From: Rhodoligotrophos defluvii
GTDB taxonomy: Bacteria > Pseudomonadota > Alphaproteobacteria > Rhizobiales > Im1
Assembly (NCBI RefSeq): GCF_005281615.1
Contig: NZ_SZZM01000001.1
Span: 517,227-581,226 of the forward strand
Length of the DNA stretch: 64,000 nucleotides
Reading direction: 5' to 3'
The position numbers were made by a program, and so were the translations under genes. Under the pieces are notes generated by a model. It did not search any database, was not told the origin of the DNA, and saw nothing but the letters and a program-made list of their open reading frames with translations. Every line of letters begins with the position of its first letter. Position 1 is the stretch's first letter. Shown here piece after piece: positions 42,040-51,982 of the stretch.

Positions 42040-44997
42040 CTAAACGTCCCCCACCAGCCGGATGAACTGGCGCCGCACGTCTGCTTGCAGCTCGGGAAGA
42101 TAGCCGTCCAGGGTGCGGAAGTCCGGCAGCTCGCCGGCCCGCGCCAATAGCCGCTTCAGCCCCTCCGGCGCGGTCTGCGCCTCGAACCGGCCGGTCACGC
42201 ATACTCTGAGCAGCTGGGTCAAGCGCTGGTAGAAGCGGTTGGCACCGGAGAGAACGCGCTCCGCCTCGGGGTCGATCAGGCCGTCGGCGGCCAGCTTGGC
42301 GAGCGCCGCCTGGGTGTTCTGGTCCAGGATGGCCGGATCGTCCGCGGCATGGACGAGCTGGAGATACTGGGCGATGAACTCGATATCCACGAGCCCGCCC
42401 GGCGTCTGCTTGAGGTCCCAGGCCCCGCCCCTGCCGAACTCCGCCTCGAGACGGCGACGCATGTCGCGCACGTCGGCGCGCAGCGCTTGCGGATCGCGCT
42501 TGCTGGCCAGCGCCTGGCGGACCGCCCTTTCGATCCGTGCCTTGAGCCTGGGCGTGCCGTGGATCACGCGCGCCCTGGTCAGGGCCATGCGCTCCCAAGT
42601 CCACGCCTCGCCCTGCTGATAGGTCTCGAAGCGCTGGATATGGGTGGCGACGGGCCCGGCATTGCCGGAGGGGCGCAGGCGCATGTCCACCGCATAGAGC
42701 ACCCCCTCGGCACTCGGGGCCGAGAGGGCGGCGATCAGCCGTTGCGACAGCCGCGCATAGTACTGGGCCGGCGTGAGCGGCTTGGGCCCGTCCGACTGGT
42801 CCACCCCCTCGTCCATGTCGTAGATCAGGATCATGTCGAGGTCGGACGTGGCGGTCATCTCCCGGCCGCCCCATTTGCCCATCGCGATGAGCGCCACCTC
42901 GCCGCCGGAAATGCGGCCGTGGCGGCGGGCCAGATCCTCCGCGGATGCGGCAAGCAGCCGGTCCACCAGGATGTCCGCAAGGCGGGCATAGGCGCTGCCG
43001 GCTTCCTCCACGTTCACCGAGTCCGCCAGGATGCGCACGCCGATGCGGAACAGCTGCTCGTTGCCGACGGCGCGGGCCTGGTCGAGAAACTCCTCATAGC
43101 TGCGGGCGCCGCCCAAGGCTGCATCCACCAGCTGCCGCAATTCCTGTTCGCCCGGCAGCGGGCCGAAGAAGCCGGGGTCGAGCACCGCGTCGAATGTCCG
43201 CGGCCGATGGCTGAGAATGGCCGCAAGCCGCGGGGCGGTGCCCATGATGTCGGCGATCAGGTTCAGAAGATGAGGATTGGCCCACAGCAGCGAGAAGAGC
43301 TGCACGCCGGCAGGGAGCCCGGCGAGGAACCGGTCGAAGGCGATGAAGGCGGCATCGGGGTCGCCGGAGCGGGCGAGCGCGCTGAGCAGCACCGGCATGA
43401 TCTCGGTGAGCCGCTCGCGGGCACGGGCGCTGCGGGTTGCATGGTAGCGGCCGAAATGCCAGCTGCGGATCGTGGCCGCAATCTCGGACACGCCCCTGAA
43501 GCCAAGCTTGCGCAGCGCCTCCAGCGTCTCCGGATCATCATCGCCGCCCGTGAAGACCAGGCTTCCCGCCTCGGTGCCCAGGGCCGGCGATTCCTCGAAC
43601 AGCGCGGCGTAATGCTTCTCGACGCAGCGGAGTACCCGCTCCAGGTCGTCTTCGCAGGCGTGCACGTCGGCATAGCCGGCGAAATGGGCAAAGCGAGTGA
43701 AGGCCTCGCCCGCCGCCGGCAGAGTATGGCTCTGCTCGTCCGCCACCATCTGGATGCGGTGCTCGATCGCCCGGAGATAGAGATAGGCGGATTTGAGCTC
43801 GGCGGCCGTCTCGGGGGTGATCCATTCCGCCTCGGCAAGGGCGTCGAGCATGGGAAGGGTTTCGCGCCCGCGCAGCTGCGGATTGCGTCCGCCGGCAATG
43901 AGCTGCTGGGTCTGGACGAAGAACTCGATCTCCCGGATGCCGCCGCGGCCGAGCTTGATGTTGTGGCCGTGAACAGCAACCGCGCCATGGCCGCGCACCG
44001 CCTGGATCTGCCGCTTCAGGGACTGCACGTCGAGTATGGCGGCAAAATCCAGGTATTTGCGCCAGATGAAGGGTGAGAGCCTGGCCAGCATCTCGTTTCC
44101 CGCCGCGATGTCGCCGGCGGCGGGCCGGGCCTTGATCATGGCGGCCCGCTCCCAGTTCTGGCCCATATGCTCGTAGTAGATCGCCGCCGCCTCCACGGCG
44201 ATCGCCGCGCTGGTGGCGCGCGGATCGGGCCGCAGGCGCAGGTCCACCCGGAACACGTAGCCGTCGGCGGTGATGTCCTGCAGCAGGTTGACCAGCCGCT
44301 TGGTCAGCTTGACGAAGAAGGTGGCCGGCTCCACCGTCGGCCCAAGCGGCGCGACCGCCGGGTCGTAGAAGACGATCAGATCGATATCGCTGGAGTAGTT
44401 GAGCTCGCCGGCGCCATATTTGCCCATGGCGAGGAGAATGAAGCCGCTGCCCGAGCTGGGCCGTGCCGGATCATGCAGCGTGAGCTGGCCACGCCGGCCG
44501 GCATCCGCTAGCAGCCAGTCGACCGCCGCATTGAGCGCCGCATCGGCAAAGCGGGTCAGCCCCGCCGTGACCTGGCCAACGCTCCAGCCGCCCGAGAGAT
44601 CGGCCAGGGCGATGATCAGGGCGGCCCGTTTGCGGGCCTGGCGCAGGAGGCGCTTGAGCTCGGTGTCGTTCGCGGCGGCGGCGCCCTGCCGGCCCAGCCT
44701 ATCGCAGAGATCGGCCAGCATGCCCTCCGCACGCTGGGTGAGATCGCCGCTCGCGAGCAGGTCGGCCGCAAGCGCTAGATCGCGCAGAATCAGGCTGCGC
44801 AGGAAGGGCGAGCCGGCGATGATCCCTGCGAGCAGCGCCCGCTGCCGGGCGTCAGCCTCGATGCAGTGGATGAGCCGGACGGCCCCCTCATCCCCCTCTC
44901 CCGCCGCCTTGGCGATATCGGCGAGAAACGGCGCGGCGAGCCCTTCCCCCTCCGGGCCGGGTCGGGTGATGAGCGTCTTTGGAAGTGGGTCGAGCAT
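42040..44997 (-). CDS. glnE: Bifunctional glutamine synthetase adenylyltransferase/deadenylase
   Basis: 985 residues, full length. Two nucleotidyltransferase halves joined by a linker: the first active site is near GKYGAGELNYSSDIDLIVFYD (deadenylation) and the second near GKWGGREMTATSDLDMILIYD (adenylylation). Each is followed by DLRLRP or DMRLRP. It modifies glutamine synthetase in response to PII and so controls nitrogen assimilation. It follows a kinase/regulator pair and degP in the same direction, a synteny known in rhizobia. Confidence 0.96.
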   Translation of the reverse strand: MLDPLPKTLITRPGPEGEGLAAPFLADIAKAAGEGDEGAVRLIHCIEADARQRALLAGIIAGSPFLRSLILRDLALAADLLASGDLTQRAEGMLADLCDRLGRQGAAAANDTELKRLLRQARKRAALIIALADLSGGWSVGQVTAGLTRFADAALNAAVDWLLADAGRRGQLTLHDPARPSSGSGFILLAMGKYGAGELNYSSDIDLIVFYDPAVAPLGPTVEPATFFVKLTKRLVNLLQDITADGYVFRVDLRLRPDPRATSAAIAVEAAAIYYEHMGQNWERAAMIKARPAAGDIAAGNEMLARLSPFIWRKYLDFAAILDVQSLKRQIQAVRGHGAVAVHGHNIKLGRGGIREIEFFVQTQQLIAGGRNPQLRGRETLPMLDALAEAEWITPETAAELKSAYLYLRAIEHRIQMVADEQSHTLPAAGEAFTRFAHFAGYADVHACEDDLERVLRCVEKHYAALFEESPALGTEAGSLVFTGGDDDPETLEALRKLGFRGVSEIAATIRSWHFGRYHATRSARARERLTEIMPVLLSALARSGDPDAAFIAFDRFLAGLPAGVQLFSLLWANPHLLNLIADIMGTAPRLAAILSHRPRTFDAVLDPGFFGPLPGEQELRQLVDAALGGARSYEEFLDQARAVGNEQLFRIGVRILADSVNVEEAGSAYARLADILVDRLLAASAEDLARRHGRISGGEVALIAMGKWGGREMTATSDLDMILIYDMDEGVDQSDGPKPLTPAQYYARLSQRLIAALSAPSAEGVLYAVDMRLRPSGNAGPVATHIQRFETYQQGEAWTWERMALTRARVIHGTPRLKARIERAVRQALASKRDPQALRADVRDMRRRLEAEFGRGGAWDLKQTPGGLVDIEFIAQYLQLVHAADDPAILDQNTQAALAKLAADGLIDPEAERVLSGANRFYQRLTQLLRVCVTGRFEAQTAPEGLKRLLARAGELPDFRTLDGYLPELQADVRRQFIRLVGDV

Positions 44998-45031
44998 TTT
45001 GCCGCACGATCAGGAACAGGATGGGGCCGGC

Positions 45032-46459
45032 TTAAGCCTTATCTGCCGTTCCCGCAAGCGCCGGCAGCCTCAGTTCCGCAATCAGGCCGGGCTGGTTGTC
45101 GCGAAGTTCGAGCTTGCCGCCGTGCAGCTTCATCACACTCGCCACCAGGCTCAGCCCCAGGCCGCTGCCTGGCTTGGACCGGCTGGCGTCCAACCGAACG
45201 AACCGCTCCACCACCCGCCCGCGCTGATCCTCAGGCACGCCCGGGCCATTGTCGGCGACCGCAATCACCACGTCTGCGCCCTCGCGGCGGGCGGAGAGCG
45301 TGACCACAGGCGTCCTGCCGTCTTCGGGCCGGCCGTATTTCAGCACATTGTCGAACAGATTGTTGAGCGCCTGCGCGAGCAGCTGCCGGTCGGCCTTCAC
45401 CGGCAGCGGCTTGTCGATTTCCGCTGTGAAGCGTCCGCCGTCGTCCTCGATCAGCGGCCCGTAGAGTTCCGCCATGTCGCCGGCGAGATCAGCGGCATCC
45501 ATGGGCCCGACCCCTTCCCGCGACTGGCCGGCTTCCGCCCGGGCGATGCTCAGAAGCGCGTTGAAAATGCGCAGCAGGCTGTCCGCCTCCTCCAGGGTCT
45601 CCTCCAGCGCCTTGCGGTAGCGCTCGGGCGAGCCGTCGCGCAGCGCGTCCTCGGCTTGGGCGCGCAGACGGGTCAGGGGCGTCTTCAGATCGTGGGCCAC
45701 GTTGCTCGACACCTCGCGCATGCCGATCATCAGCCGCTCGATCTGCTCGAGCATCTGGTTCAGGCTGATGGCGAGCCTGTCGAGCTCGTCGCCGGTGCCG
45801 GAGACGGGCATGCGGCCGGCAAGGTCGCCCTCCATGATGGTGCGGCTGGTCTCGGCGATGGAGTCGACCCGCTTGAGGAAATTCCGGCTCATCAGCAGCC
45901 CGCCGCCGAGCCCGAGCAGCAAGGTCAGGCCGAGCGCCCAGAACAGGGTGCGCCGGATGATCTCCGTGAACTGGCGCCGCTCCTGGATGTCCCGGCCGAC
46001 CAGCAGGGTGTAGCCCATGTCGAGGCGGATGTGGAAGGCGCGTGCCTGATGCTTCTCCATTCCATCCGCCGTCTGGACCGCATAGGGGAACTCGATCCAG
46101 TTGGGCGAGCTGCCCAGCGCGCTCACCGGCATGCCCTGCAGGTTGCCGGCAATGCGGCGGCCGAACACGTTGACCAGCAGATAGATGCTGTCGTCGGCGT
46201 TTTCGCTGCGGTTGTTGATGCTGCGGGCCAAGGCGGTGATGCCGCCGTTGCGGTACTGCTCGGCGAAGGAGGTGACCTCCGCGGCAATGGTCTGGTCGGT
46301 CTGGCGGGCGAGCAGGCCGGCGGTGTCCCAATAGACATAGGACAGGATCGCCGCCGACGAGATCGCGAAGAGCAGGAGATAGGCGGCGGCGAGCCTGAAG
46401 GTGGAGGTGCGGAGCAGCTTGCCCCAGCGCGTGGGCCAGCTGTCCTCAGTTGCCGGCAC
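45032..46459 (-). CDS. Sensor histidine kinase (OmpR-system partner)
   Basis: 475 residues. Transmembrane helices at about 22-45 and 167-190, periplasmic domain between, HAMP (ISRNFLKRVDSIAETSRTI region), H-box VSSNVAHDLKTPLTRL, N-box NLFDNVLKYG, D-box DNGPGVP and G-box GSGLGLSLV. Its start overlaps the end of the regulator gene by 14 bp, so the two form a pair. The signal is unknown; adjacency to degP suggests envelope stress. Confidence 0.93.
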   Translation of the reverse strand: MPATEDSWPTRWGKLLRTSTFRLAAAYLLLFAISSAAILSYVYWDTAGLLARQTDQTIAAEVTSFAEQYRNGGITALARSINNRSENADDSIYLLVNVFGRRIAGNLQGMPVSALGSSPNWIEFPYAVQTADGMEKHQARAFHIRLDMGYTLLVGRDIQERRQFTEIIRRTLFWALGLTLLLGLGGGLLMSRNFLKRVDSIAETSRTIMEGDLAGRMPVSGTGDELDRLAISLNQMLEQIERLMIGMREVSSNVAHDLKTPLTRLRAQAEDALRDGSPERYRKALEETLEEADSLLRIFNALLSIARAEAGQSREGVGPMDAADLAGDMAELYGPLIEDDGGRFTAEIDKPLPVKADRQLLAQALNNLFDNVLKYGRPEDGRTPVVTLSARREGADVVIAVADNGPGVPEDQRGRVVERFVRLDASRSKPGSGLGLSLVASVMKLHGGKLELRDNQPGLIAELRLPALAGTADKA

Positions 46460-47123
46460 GGATGGTGTATCCGGAGCCGCGGATGGTGTGCAGCAGCGGC
46501 TGGCTATGCCCCTTGTCGATCTTGGCGCGCAGCCGAGAGATGTGGACGTCGATCACATTCGTCTGCGGGTCGAAGTGGTAGTCCCAGACGTGCTCGAGCA
46601 GCATGGTGCGGGTCACCACCCGGCCGGCATTCTGCATGAGATATTCCAGCAGCTTGAATTCGCGCGGCTGCAGCTGGATGTTCTCCCCGGCGCGGGTGAC
46701 GGTGCGCTTGAGCAGGTCCATCTCCAGGTCGCCGACGGTCAGCCGCGTCCGCGTCCGTTCCGGCTCGATGCGGCGCGCGAGGCTCTCCACCCGGGCCAGC
46801 AGCTCGGAAAATGCATAGGGCTTGCCGAGATAGTCATCGCCCCCGGAGCGCAGGCCCTGCACCTTGTCATCCACTTCGCCCAGGGCCGAAAGGATGAGCA
46901 CCGGGGTGCGGATGCCTTCCCTGCGCAAGGTCTCCACGACGGAAAGCCCGTCCATGCCGGGCAGCATGCGGTCGATCACGAGCACGTCGTGCAGCTTCCG
47001 GCGGGCGAGCTCCAGCCCCTCTTCGCCATCCGCGGCGTGATCGGCCACGTGGCCGTGCTCCTTCAGGCCCTTCAGCAAGTAGGACGCCGCCTGGTGGTCA
47101 TCCTCGATGATTAGAATTCGCAT
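46446..47123 (-). CDS. OmpR-family response regulator
   Basis: 225 residues from ATG 47123 (the 46 extra upstream codons are not protein-like). Receiver domain 1-115 with phospho-acceptor Asp in VLVIDRMLPGMDG and Lys in GKPYAFSEL. Winged-helix output domain 130-223 with DVHISRLRAKIDKG and RGSGYTIRA. Partner of the kinase at 45032. Transcribed in the same direction as degP, 269 bp downstream of it. Confidence 0.94.
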   Translation of the reverse strand: MRILIIEDDHQAASYLLKGLKEHGHVADHAADGEEGLELARRKLHDVLVIDRMLPGMDGLSVVETLRREGIRTPVLILSALGEVDDKVQGLRSGGDDYLGKPYAFSELLARVESLARRIEPERTRTRLTVGDLEMDLLKRTVTRAGENIQLQPREFKLLEYLMQNAGRVVTRTMLLEHVWDYHFDPQTNVIDVHISRLRAKIDKGHSQPLLHTIRGSGYTIRAGN

Positions 47124-47350
47124 GGCTCGCAATCGTGGTGAAACCTCGAACCTGCGCGGCATGATAGGCGATTGCCTGTCATCGACAACCGGCATGACAC
47201 ACTCCGCGTTCAATCCGATGCCGGTCCATCTTGGCACCAGCACCCCTTCAAAAGAATTCACAGCGCCTGTTAACGGCTTGGATCAAATTGGCTGCCGCAC
47301 GGAGCACCGCAACGACGGGAACCTGCGCGGTTGGGGCTCCGTGCGGCGAC

Positions 47351-47376
47351 AGATCCCGGGGCGGGTTCCGGGATCT
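47351..47376 (-). terminator. Hairpin after degP
   Basis: AGATCCCGG (47351-47359) pairs with CCGGGATCT (47368-47376) around an 8-base loop, 17 bp beyond the degP stop. The remaining 47124-47350 interval has no gene and presumably carries the regulator's promoter. Confidence 0.55.
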
Positions 47377-47392
47377 GCCATTTTCATGCGTG

Positions 47393-48862
47393 TTAGCTGC
47401 GGCTCAGCGGCAGCGCGACGAACAGCTGGTTGTCGCCGCGGCGCACCAGAAGCAGGACGGACTTGCGGTCCTTGCCGGCCGTGTCGAGCGCGGAGCGCAG
47501 CTCAGCCGGCGACTTCACCTGCTTGCCGCCCACCTCCACGATGCGGTCGCCTTCCTGCAGGCCCTTCTCGGCCGCGGCGCCATTCGGATCGACGTCGACG
47601 ATGGTCACGCCGGTGCCGTCATCGGCCGGGGCCACGCTGAAGCCGAAGCGGCTCAGGCTGCTCTCGCCGGAGGGTGCATCGGGCGAGACGGAGGCCACCT
47701 GCTGATCCTCCGGCATCTTGCCGATGTCTACGGTGATCGTCTGCTCCTCGCCGTTCCTCAGCACCCGCAGCTTGGCGTCGGTGCCCGGCTCGATCCCCGC
47801 AACGGCGCGCGAAAGCTCGCGCGGGGACTTGATCGCCTGGTCGTTCACGCCGAGCACCAGATCGCCGACCTGGAGACCGCCCTTGGCCGCGGGCGAGCCG
47901 TCGTTCACCTCGGCAATGAGCGCGCCGTCGGTGCTCTTGGCGCCGAGGCTCTCGGCGATGTCCTCGCTGACCGGCTGGATGGCGACACCGAGCCAGCCGC
48001 GGGTCACGTGGCCCTTCTCGATCAGGCTGTCCACCACGCGGCTCGCGATGCTGGCCGGAATGGCGAAGCCGATGCCGACGCTGCCGCCCGAGGGCGAGTA
48101 GATCGCGGTGTTCACACCGACCACCTCGCCGTTGAGGTTGAAGGTCGGGCCACCGGAATTGCCCCGGTTGATGGGGGCGTCGATCTGCAGGAAGTCGTCA
48201 TAGGGGCCGGCGCCGATCTCGCGTCCACGGGCCGAGATGATGCCGGTGGTCACCGTGCCGCCGAGGCCGAACGGGTTGCCCACAGCCACCACCCAGTCGC
48301 CGACGCGGCCTTCCGACTTGGCGAACTGCACGTAGGAGAAGGTCTTGTCGCCCTCGATCTTCAGCACCGCCAGGTCGGTCTTGGGATCGGTGCCAATCAC
48401 CTTGGCGGTATGATCCTTGCCGTCATTGGTGGTGACGACGACCTTGTCCGCCTTGTCGACCACATGGTTGTTGGTCACGACATAGCCGTCTTCGGAGATG
48501 ATGAAGCCAGAGCCGAGGCCGACGGAATGCTCGGGCTGCCGGCCCTCGGGCATGCGCGGCAAGTTCCGGAAGAATTCGTAGAACGGGCTGTCCTTGGGCA
48601 GGCCGGGAATGTCGGGCAGGCTATCGCGCGACAGCTGCACGGTCTGGCGGCCTTCGATGCGCACGGCGACCACCGCCGGCATGACCTTCTCGACGATGTC
48701 CGCAAAGCCCTCGGTCGGCGCATGCTGGCCGGTGACCTGGTTGGTCAGGTTCTCGGCAAAGGCATGCTCCAAGACAGGCCCGCTCAGCGTCGTCGCGCCC
48801 AGCAGCCCTGCAAGGGCAAGCGCGATGAGCTTGTTCCGCTTACGGGTCTTCGTATCGTTCAT
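47393..48862 (-). CDS. degP: Do-like periplasmic serine protease
   Basis: 489 residues from ATG 48862, with GGAG 6 bases upstream (ATG 48868 and GTG 48874 are in frame). A signal peptide ends near AFA. Trypsin-like domain with His (TNNHVVD, about 131), Asp (KTDLAVL) and Ser (RGNSGGP, about 235). Two PDZ domains follow (about 270-360 and 395-485). Degrades or refolds misfolded envelope proteins. The downstream two-component pair may be functionally linked to it. Confidence 0.95.
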   Translation of the reverse strand: MNDTKTRKRNKLIALALAGLLGATTLSGPVLEHAFAENLTNQVTGQHAPTEGFADIVEKVMPAVVAVRIEGRQTVQLSRDSLPDIPGLPKDSPFYEFFRNLPRMPEGRQPEHSVGLGSGFIISEDGYVVTNNHVVDKADKVVVTTNDGKDHTAKVIGTDPKTDLAVLKIEGDKTFSYVQFAKSEGRVGDWVVAVGNPFGLGGTVTTGIISARGREIGAGPYDDFLQIDAPINRGNSGGPTFNLNGEVVGVNTAIYSPSGGSVGIGFAIPASIASRVVDSLIEKGHVTRGWLGVAIQPVSEDIAESLGAKSTDGALIAEVNDGSPAAKGGLQVGDLVLGVNDQAIKSPRELSRAVAGIEPGTDAKLRVLRNGEEQTITVDIGKMPEDQQVASVSPDAPSGESSLSRFGFSVAPADDGTGVTIVDVDPNGAAAEKGLQEGDRIVEVGGKQVKSPAELRSALDTAGKDRKSVLLLVRRGDNQLFVALPLSRS

Positions 48863-48950
48863 CTCCATCTCCACAGGCGAATGGTTGAATTGTCAGCCTG
48901 GAGAATGGAAAGCGCGCGTTACGGCCGCCTTGCTGGAAGATTAAAAATTG

Positions 48951-49433
48951 TTAAGGTGCGGGGTCCTTCGCCTCTTTGCGCAGGGCCGCGGCCAGCTCGG
49001 CCTGTTCCTGCGCGCTCAGAGGCGGCTCCAGAGGTGCAGAGCCCATCCGCCGGCGTCGCCATGCCAAATAGGCGGTTCCCACGAGCAGGACGGCGAAGGG
49101 GGTCAGCCACAGCGCCCATGTGGCCGGCTCGAAGCGAGGCCGCAGCAGAACGAACTCGCCATAGCGCGAGACCACATAATCGATGATCGCGGCATCGCTG
49201 TCGCCGGCGGCGAGGCGCTCGCGGATCATGAGGCGCAGATCGCGGGCGAGCGGCGCGTCGGAGTCGTCGATCGACTGGTTCTGGCACACCAGGCAACGCA
49301 GCTCCGCCGAAAGCGCCCGCGCCCGCGCCTCGAGCTTGGGATCGGGCAGGATCTCGTCCGGCTGCACGGCGTGGACCATGGTCGCGGCACACAGCGTGAA
49401 GAGAACGGCGAGAGCGATGCGCAGGGCTCTCAC
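48951..49433 (-). CDS. ccmH: Cytochrome c maturation protein CcmH (CycL)
   Basis: 160 residues from GTG 49433, which overlaps the ccmF stop (GTGA). Signal peptide 1-22, then the apocytochrome-reducing motif LRCLVCQNQS (C47, C50), a helical domain and a C-terminal membrane anchor (WALWLTPFAVLLVGTAYLAW) with a basic tail. Keeps the CxxCH cysteines of apocytochrome c reduced for haem attachment. Last gene of the ccmIEFH operon. Confidence 0.94.
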   Translation of the reverse strand: MRALRIALAVLFTLCAATMVHAVQPDEILPDPKLEARARALSAELRCLVCQNQSIDDSDAPLARDLRLMIRERLAAGDSDAAIIDYVVSRYGEFVLLRPRFEPATWALWLTPFAVLLVGTAYLAWRRRRMGSAPLEPPLSAQEQAELAAALRKEAKDPAP

Positions 49434-51445
49434 GGTTCTGCTCCGGCGGGGCTGGTGCCGAGGGTGGCGGTGCGGCGTGACGGCGCACCCACCCGGTAGC
49501 GGCGGTCGGAGAGCGAGATGGCCCCACCCAGGAACATGAGGCCGGCGCCGATCCAGATCAGCGGCACCAGCGGGTTGAAATAGAGGCGCACCACCCGCCC
49601 CGCCCCGCCGCCGCCCTCCCCCTGGGCGCCGGGCGCGGCCTCGCCCATGGCGATGTAGAGATCGCCGGACCAGAAGGGATAGATCCCCACCTCCGACGTG
49701 GTCTGCCCGCTCGGCGCGAAGGTGCGCTTGGCGGGGGTCAGCACGGTGACCTCGCGGCCGCCTGAGGCCACGGCGAAGCGGCCCTGCTCGTCGCGCCAGT
49801 TCGGTCCGCTCACGGGCACCACGCCCTGGAAGGTGATCGTGGCGCCGGCGATATCGGCGACCTGCCCCGGTGCCATTACCAGCACCTGCTCCTGCCGCCA
49901 GGCGGTCACTCCGACGATGCCGAGGACCAGCACGCCGACGCCGGCATGGGCCAGCGCCGTGCCGAAGGTCGATCGCGGCAGGCCGGCCAAACGCCGCAAT
50001 GCGGTCGGCAAGGGCACCTCGCCGACCTTCGCCCGATAGGCGAGCTCCGCGACGGCGCCGGCAATGAGCCAGACGCCCAGGGCGATGCCGAGCGGCGCGA
50101 GCAGCGGCCCGCCCGACTTGAGGCCATAGGCGATGGTGCCGGCGACAACCGCGATCAATGCCGCGGCCCACAGGCGCTGCACCGCGCCCCAGGCATCGGC
50201 CCGCTTCCAGGCGAGCATGGGCCCGATCGGCACCAGCAGCAGCAGCGGCAGCATGAGCGGCGCGAAGGTCAGGTTGAAGAAGGGCGGGCCCACCGAGATC
50301 TTGGCGCCGGTCACCACCTCCAGCACCAGGGGATAGAGCGTGCCGATCAATACCGCGGTGGTGGCCGAGGCGAGCAGCAGATTGTTCACGACCAGCGCGC
50401 TTTCCCGGCTCACCGGGGCGAACAGACCGCCCTGCTTGAGCTGCGGCGCGCGGATCGTGAACAGGGTCAGCGCGCCGCCGATGAACAGGCAGAGGATGAG
50501 CAGGATGAACACCCCGCGCTCGGGGTCGACCGCAAAGGCATGAACGGACGTCAAGACGCCTGAGCGCACGAGGAAGGTGCCGAGCAGGCTCAGCGAGAAG
50601 GCCAGCACCGCGAGCAAGATGGTCCAGACCTTCAGGGCGTCGCGCTTTTCCACCACGATGGCCGAATGCAAGAGGGCCGTGGCGACGAGCCAGGGCATGA
50701 GCGAGGCATTCTCCACCGGATCCCAGAACCACCAGCCGCCCCAGCCCAGCTCGTAATAGGCCCACCAGGAGCCCATGGCGATGCCGACGGTCAGGAACAT
50801 CCAGGCGGCGAGCGTCCATGGCCGCACCCAGCGCGCCCAGGCCGCGTCCACCTTGCCCTCGATCAGGGCGGCGGAGGCGAAGGAGAACACGCTGGAGAGG
50901 CCGACATAGCCCGCATAGAGGAAGGGCGGGTGGAAGGCGAGCGCCGGGTCCTGCAGCAGCGGGTTGATGCCGTTTCCGTTGACGGGCGGCGGCATCAGCC
51001 GCTCGAAGGGGTTGCTGGTGGCCAGCGTGAACATGAGGAAAGCGGCGCCGATCAGGCCCTGCACCCCGAGGGTGCGGGCTTTCAGGGATAGCGGCAGGTT
51101 CCGCCCGCCCAAGGCAATGGCCGCACCGAACCCGGCAAGGATCAGGACCCACAGGACCATGGAGCCCTCGTGGTTCGCCCACACGCCGGAAATCTTGTAG
51201 AGCAGCGGCTTGGCGGAGTGGGAATTGGCCCAGACCAGCTTCACCGAAAAGTCGGAGACCACGAAGGCGTGGATCAGCGCCGCAAACGCTGCTGCCACGA
51301 GGATCAGCTGCGCGACGGCGGCCGTTGCGGCGACCCGCATCATTCGGTCGTTGCCGACATGGGCGCCATAGAGCGGGACGGCGGCTTGGTACAAAGCCAC
51401 CACCATCGCCAGCACCAAGGCGAAGTGCCCGGCCTCGATGATCAT
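49430..51445 (-). CDS. ccmF: Haem lyase subunit CcmF (CycK)
   Basis: 671 residues with about 15 membrane helices. The WWD haem-handling segment is GWGGWWFWDPVENASLMPWL-like (around residue 230), and conserved histidines flank it. It transfers haem from CcmE to apocytochrome c together with CcmH and CcmI. Full length. Confidence 0.96.
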   Translation of the reverse strand: MIIEAGHFALVLAMVVALYQAAVPLYGAHVGNDRMMRVAATAAVAQLILVAAAFAALIHAFVVSDFSVKLVWANSHSAKPLLYKISGVWANHEGSMVLWVLILAGFGAAIALGGRNLPLSLKARTLGVQGLIGAAFLMFTLATSNPFERLMPPPVNGNGINPLLQDPALAFHPPFLYAGYVGLSSVFSFASAALIEGKVDAAWARWVRPWTLAAWMFLTVGIAMGSWWAYYELGWGGWWFWDPVENASLMPWLVATALLHSAIVVEKRDALKVWTILLAVLAFSLSLLGTFLVRSGVLTSVHAFAVDPERGVFILLILCLFIGGALTLFTIRAPQLKQGGLFAPVSRESALVVNNLLLASATTAVLIGTLYPLVLEVVTGAKISVGPPFFNLTFAPLMLPLLLLVPIGPMLAWKRADAWGAVQRLWAAALIAVVAGTIAYGLKSGGPLLAPLGIALGVWLIAGAVAELAYRAKVGEVPLPTALRRLAGLPRSTFGTALAHAGVGVLVLGIVGVTAWRQEQVLVMAPGQVADIAGATITFQGVVPVSGPNWRDEQGRFAVASGGREVTVLTPAKRTFAPSGQTTSEVGIYPFWSGDLYIAMGEAAPGAQGEGGGGAGRVVRLYFNPLVPLIWIGAGLMFLGGAISLSDRRYRVGAPSRRTATLGTSPAGAEP

Positions 51446-51482
51446 GCGCCTGGTCCGCCCGTTGCGGCCTGCATTCTCCAGC

Positions 51483-51935
51483 CTATTCCGATTTCGCCTC
51501 GTTGTGCTGCCAGACGCCCTTCCGCTTCAGGGCGTCGGCCACCTCGCGCGGCATATAGTTCTCGTCGTGCTTGGCCAGCACCGTGTCGGCGATGAACGCA
51601 CCGTGCCCGTCGAGCACGCCCTCGGCGACGACGCCCTGCCCCTCCCGGAACAGGTCGGGCAGGATGCCGGCATAGCTGACCGTCATCGTGTGCTGCTGGT
51701 CGGTCACGGTGAAGTGAACCCGGCCGTCGGGCATGCGCTGCACGCTGCCGGCGGCCACCAGGCCGCCCAGCCTGAAGCGCTGGCCCGGCTGCACCTTCTC
51801 GGCCGCCTCGCTCGGGGTATAGAAGAACACGATCGTGTCGCTGAGCGCAAACAGCACCAGCCCGACCGCCAGCCCAAGAATGGCGATGCCGGTGAGGATG
51901 AAGGCTCCGCGCCTCTGTTTTCGCGAAAGTGCCAT
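51483..51935 (-). CDS. ccmE: Haem chaperone CcmE (CycJ)
   Basis: 150 residues from ATG 51935. One N-terminal membrane helix (about 11-32), a periplasmic OB-fold and the haem-binding motif with covalent His123 and Tyr127 (AKHDENY). Receives haem exported by CcmABCD, which are not in this window, and passes it to CcmF. Confidence 0.96.
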   Translation of the reverse strand: MALSRKQRRGAFILTGIAILGLAVGLVLFALSDTIVFFYTPSEAAEKVQPGQRFRLGGLVAAGSVQRMPDGRVHFTVTDQQHTMTVSYAGILPDLFREGQGVVAEGVLDGHGAFIADTVLAKHDENYMPREVADALKRKGVWQHNEAKSE

Positions 51936-51982
51936 GCGCCCACTGTGCCTTGTCGCGCTCGCGACCACGGATCGGCTTCAAA

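Noticed and set aside
49434..51182. N-terminal 580 codons of the long minus frame that ends at 48951
   Set aside because: They lie out of frame inside ccmF; only the last 160 codons from GTG 49433 are CcmH.
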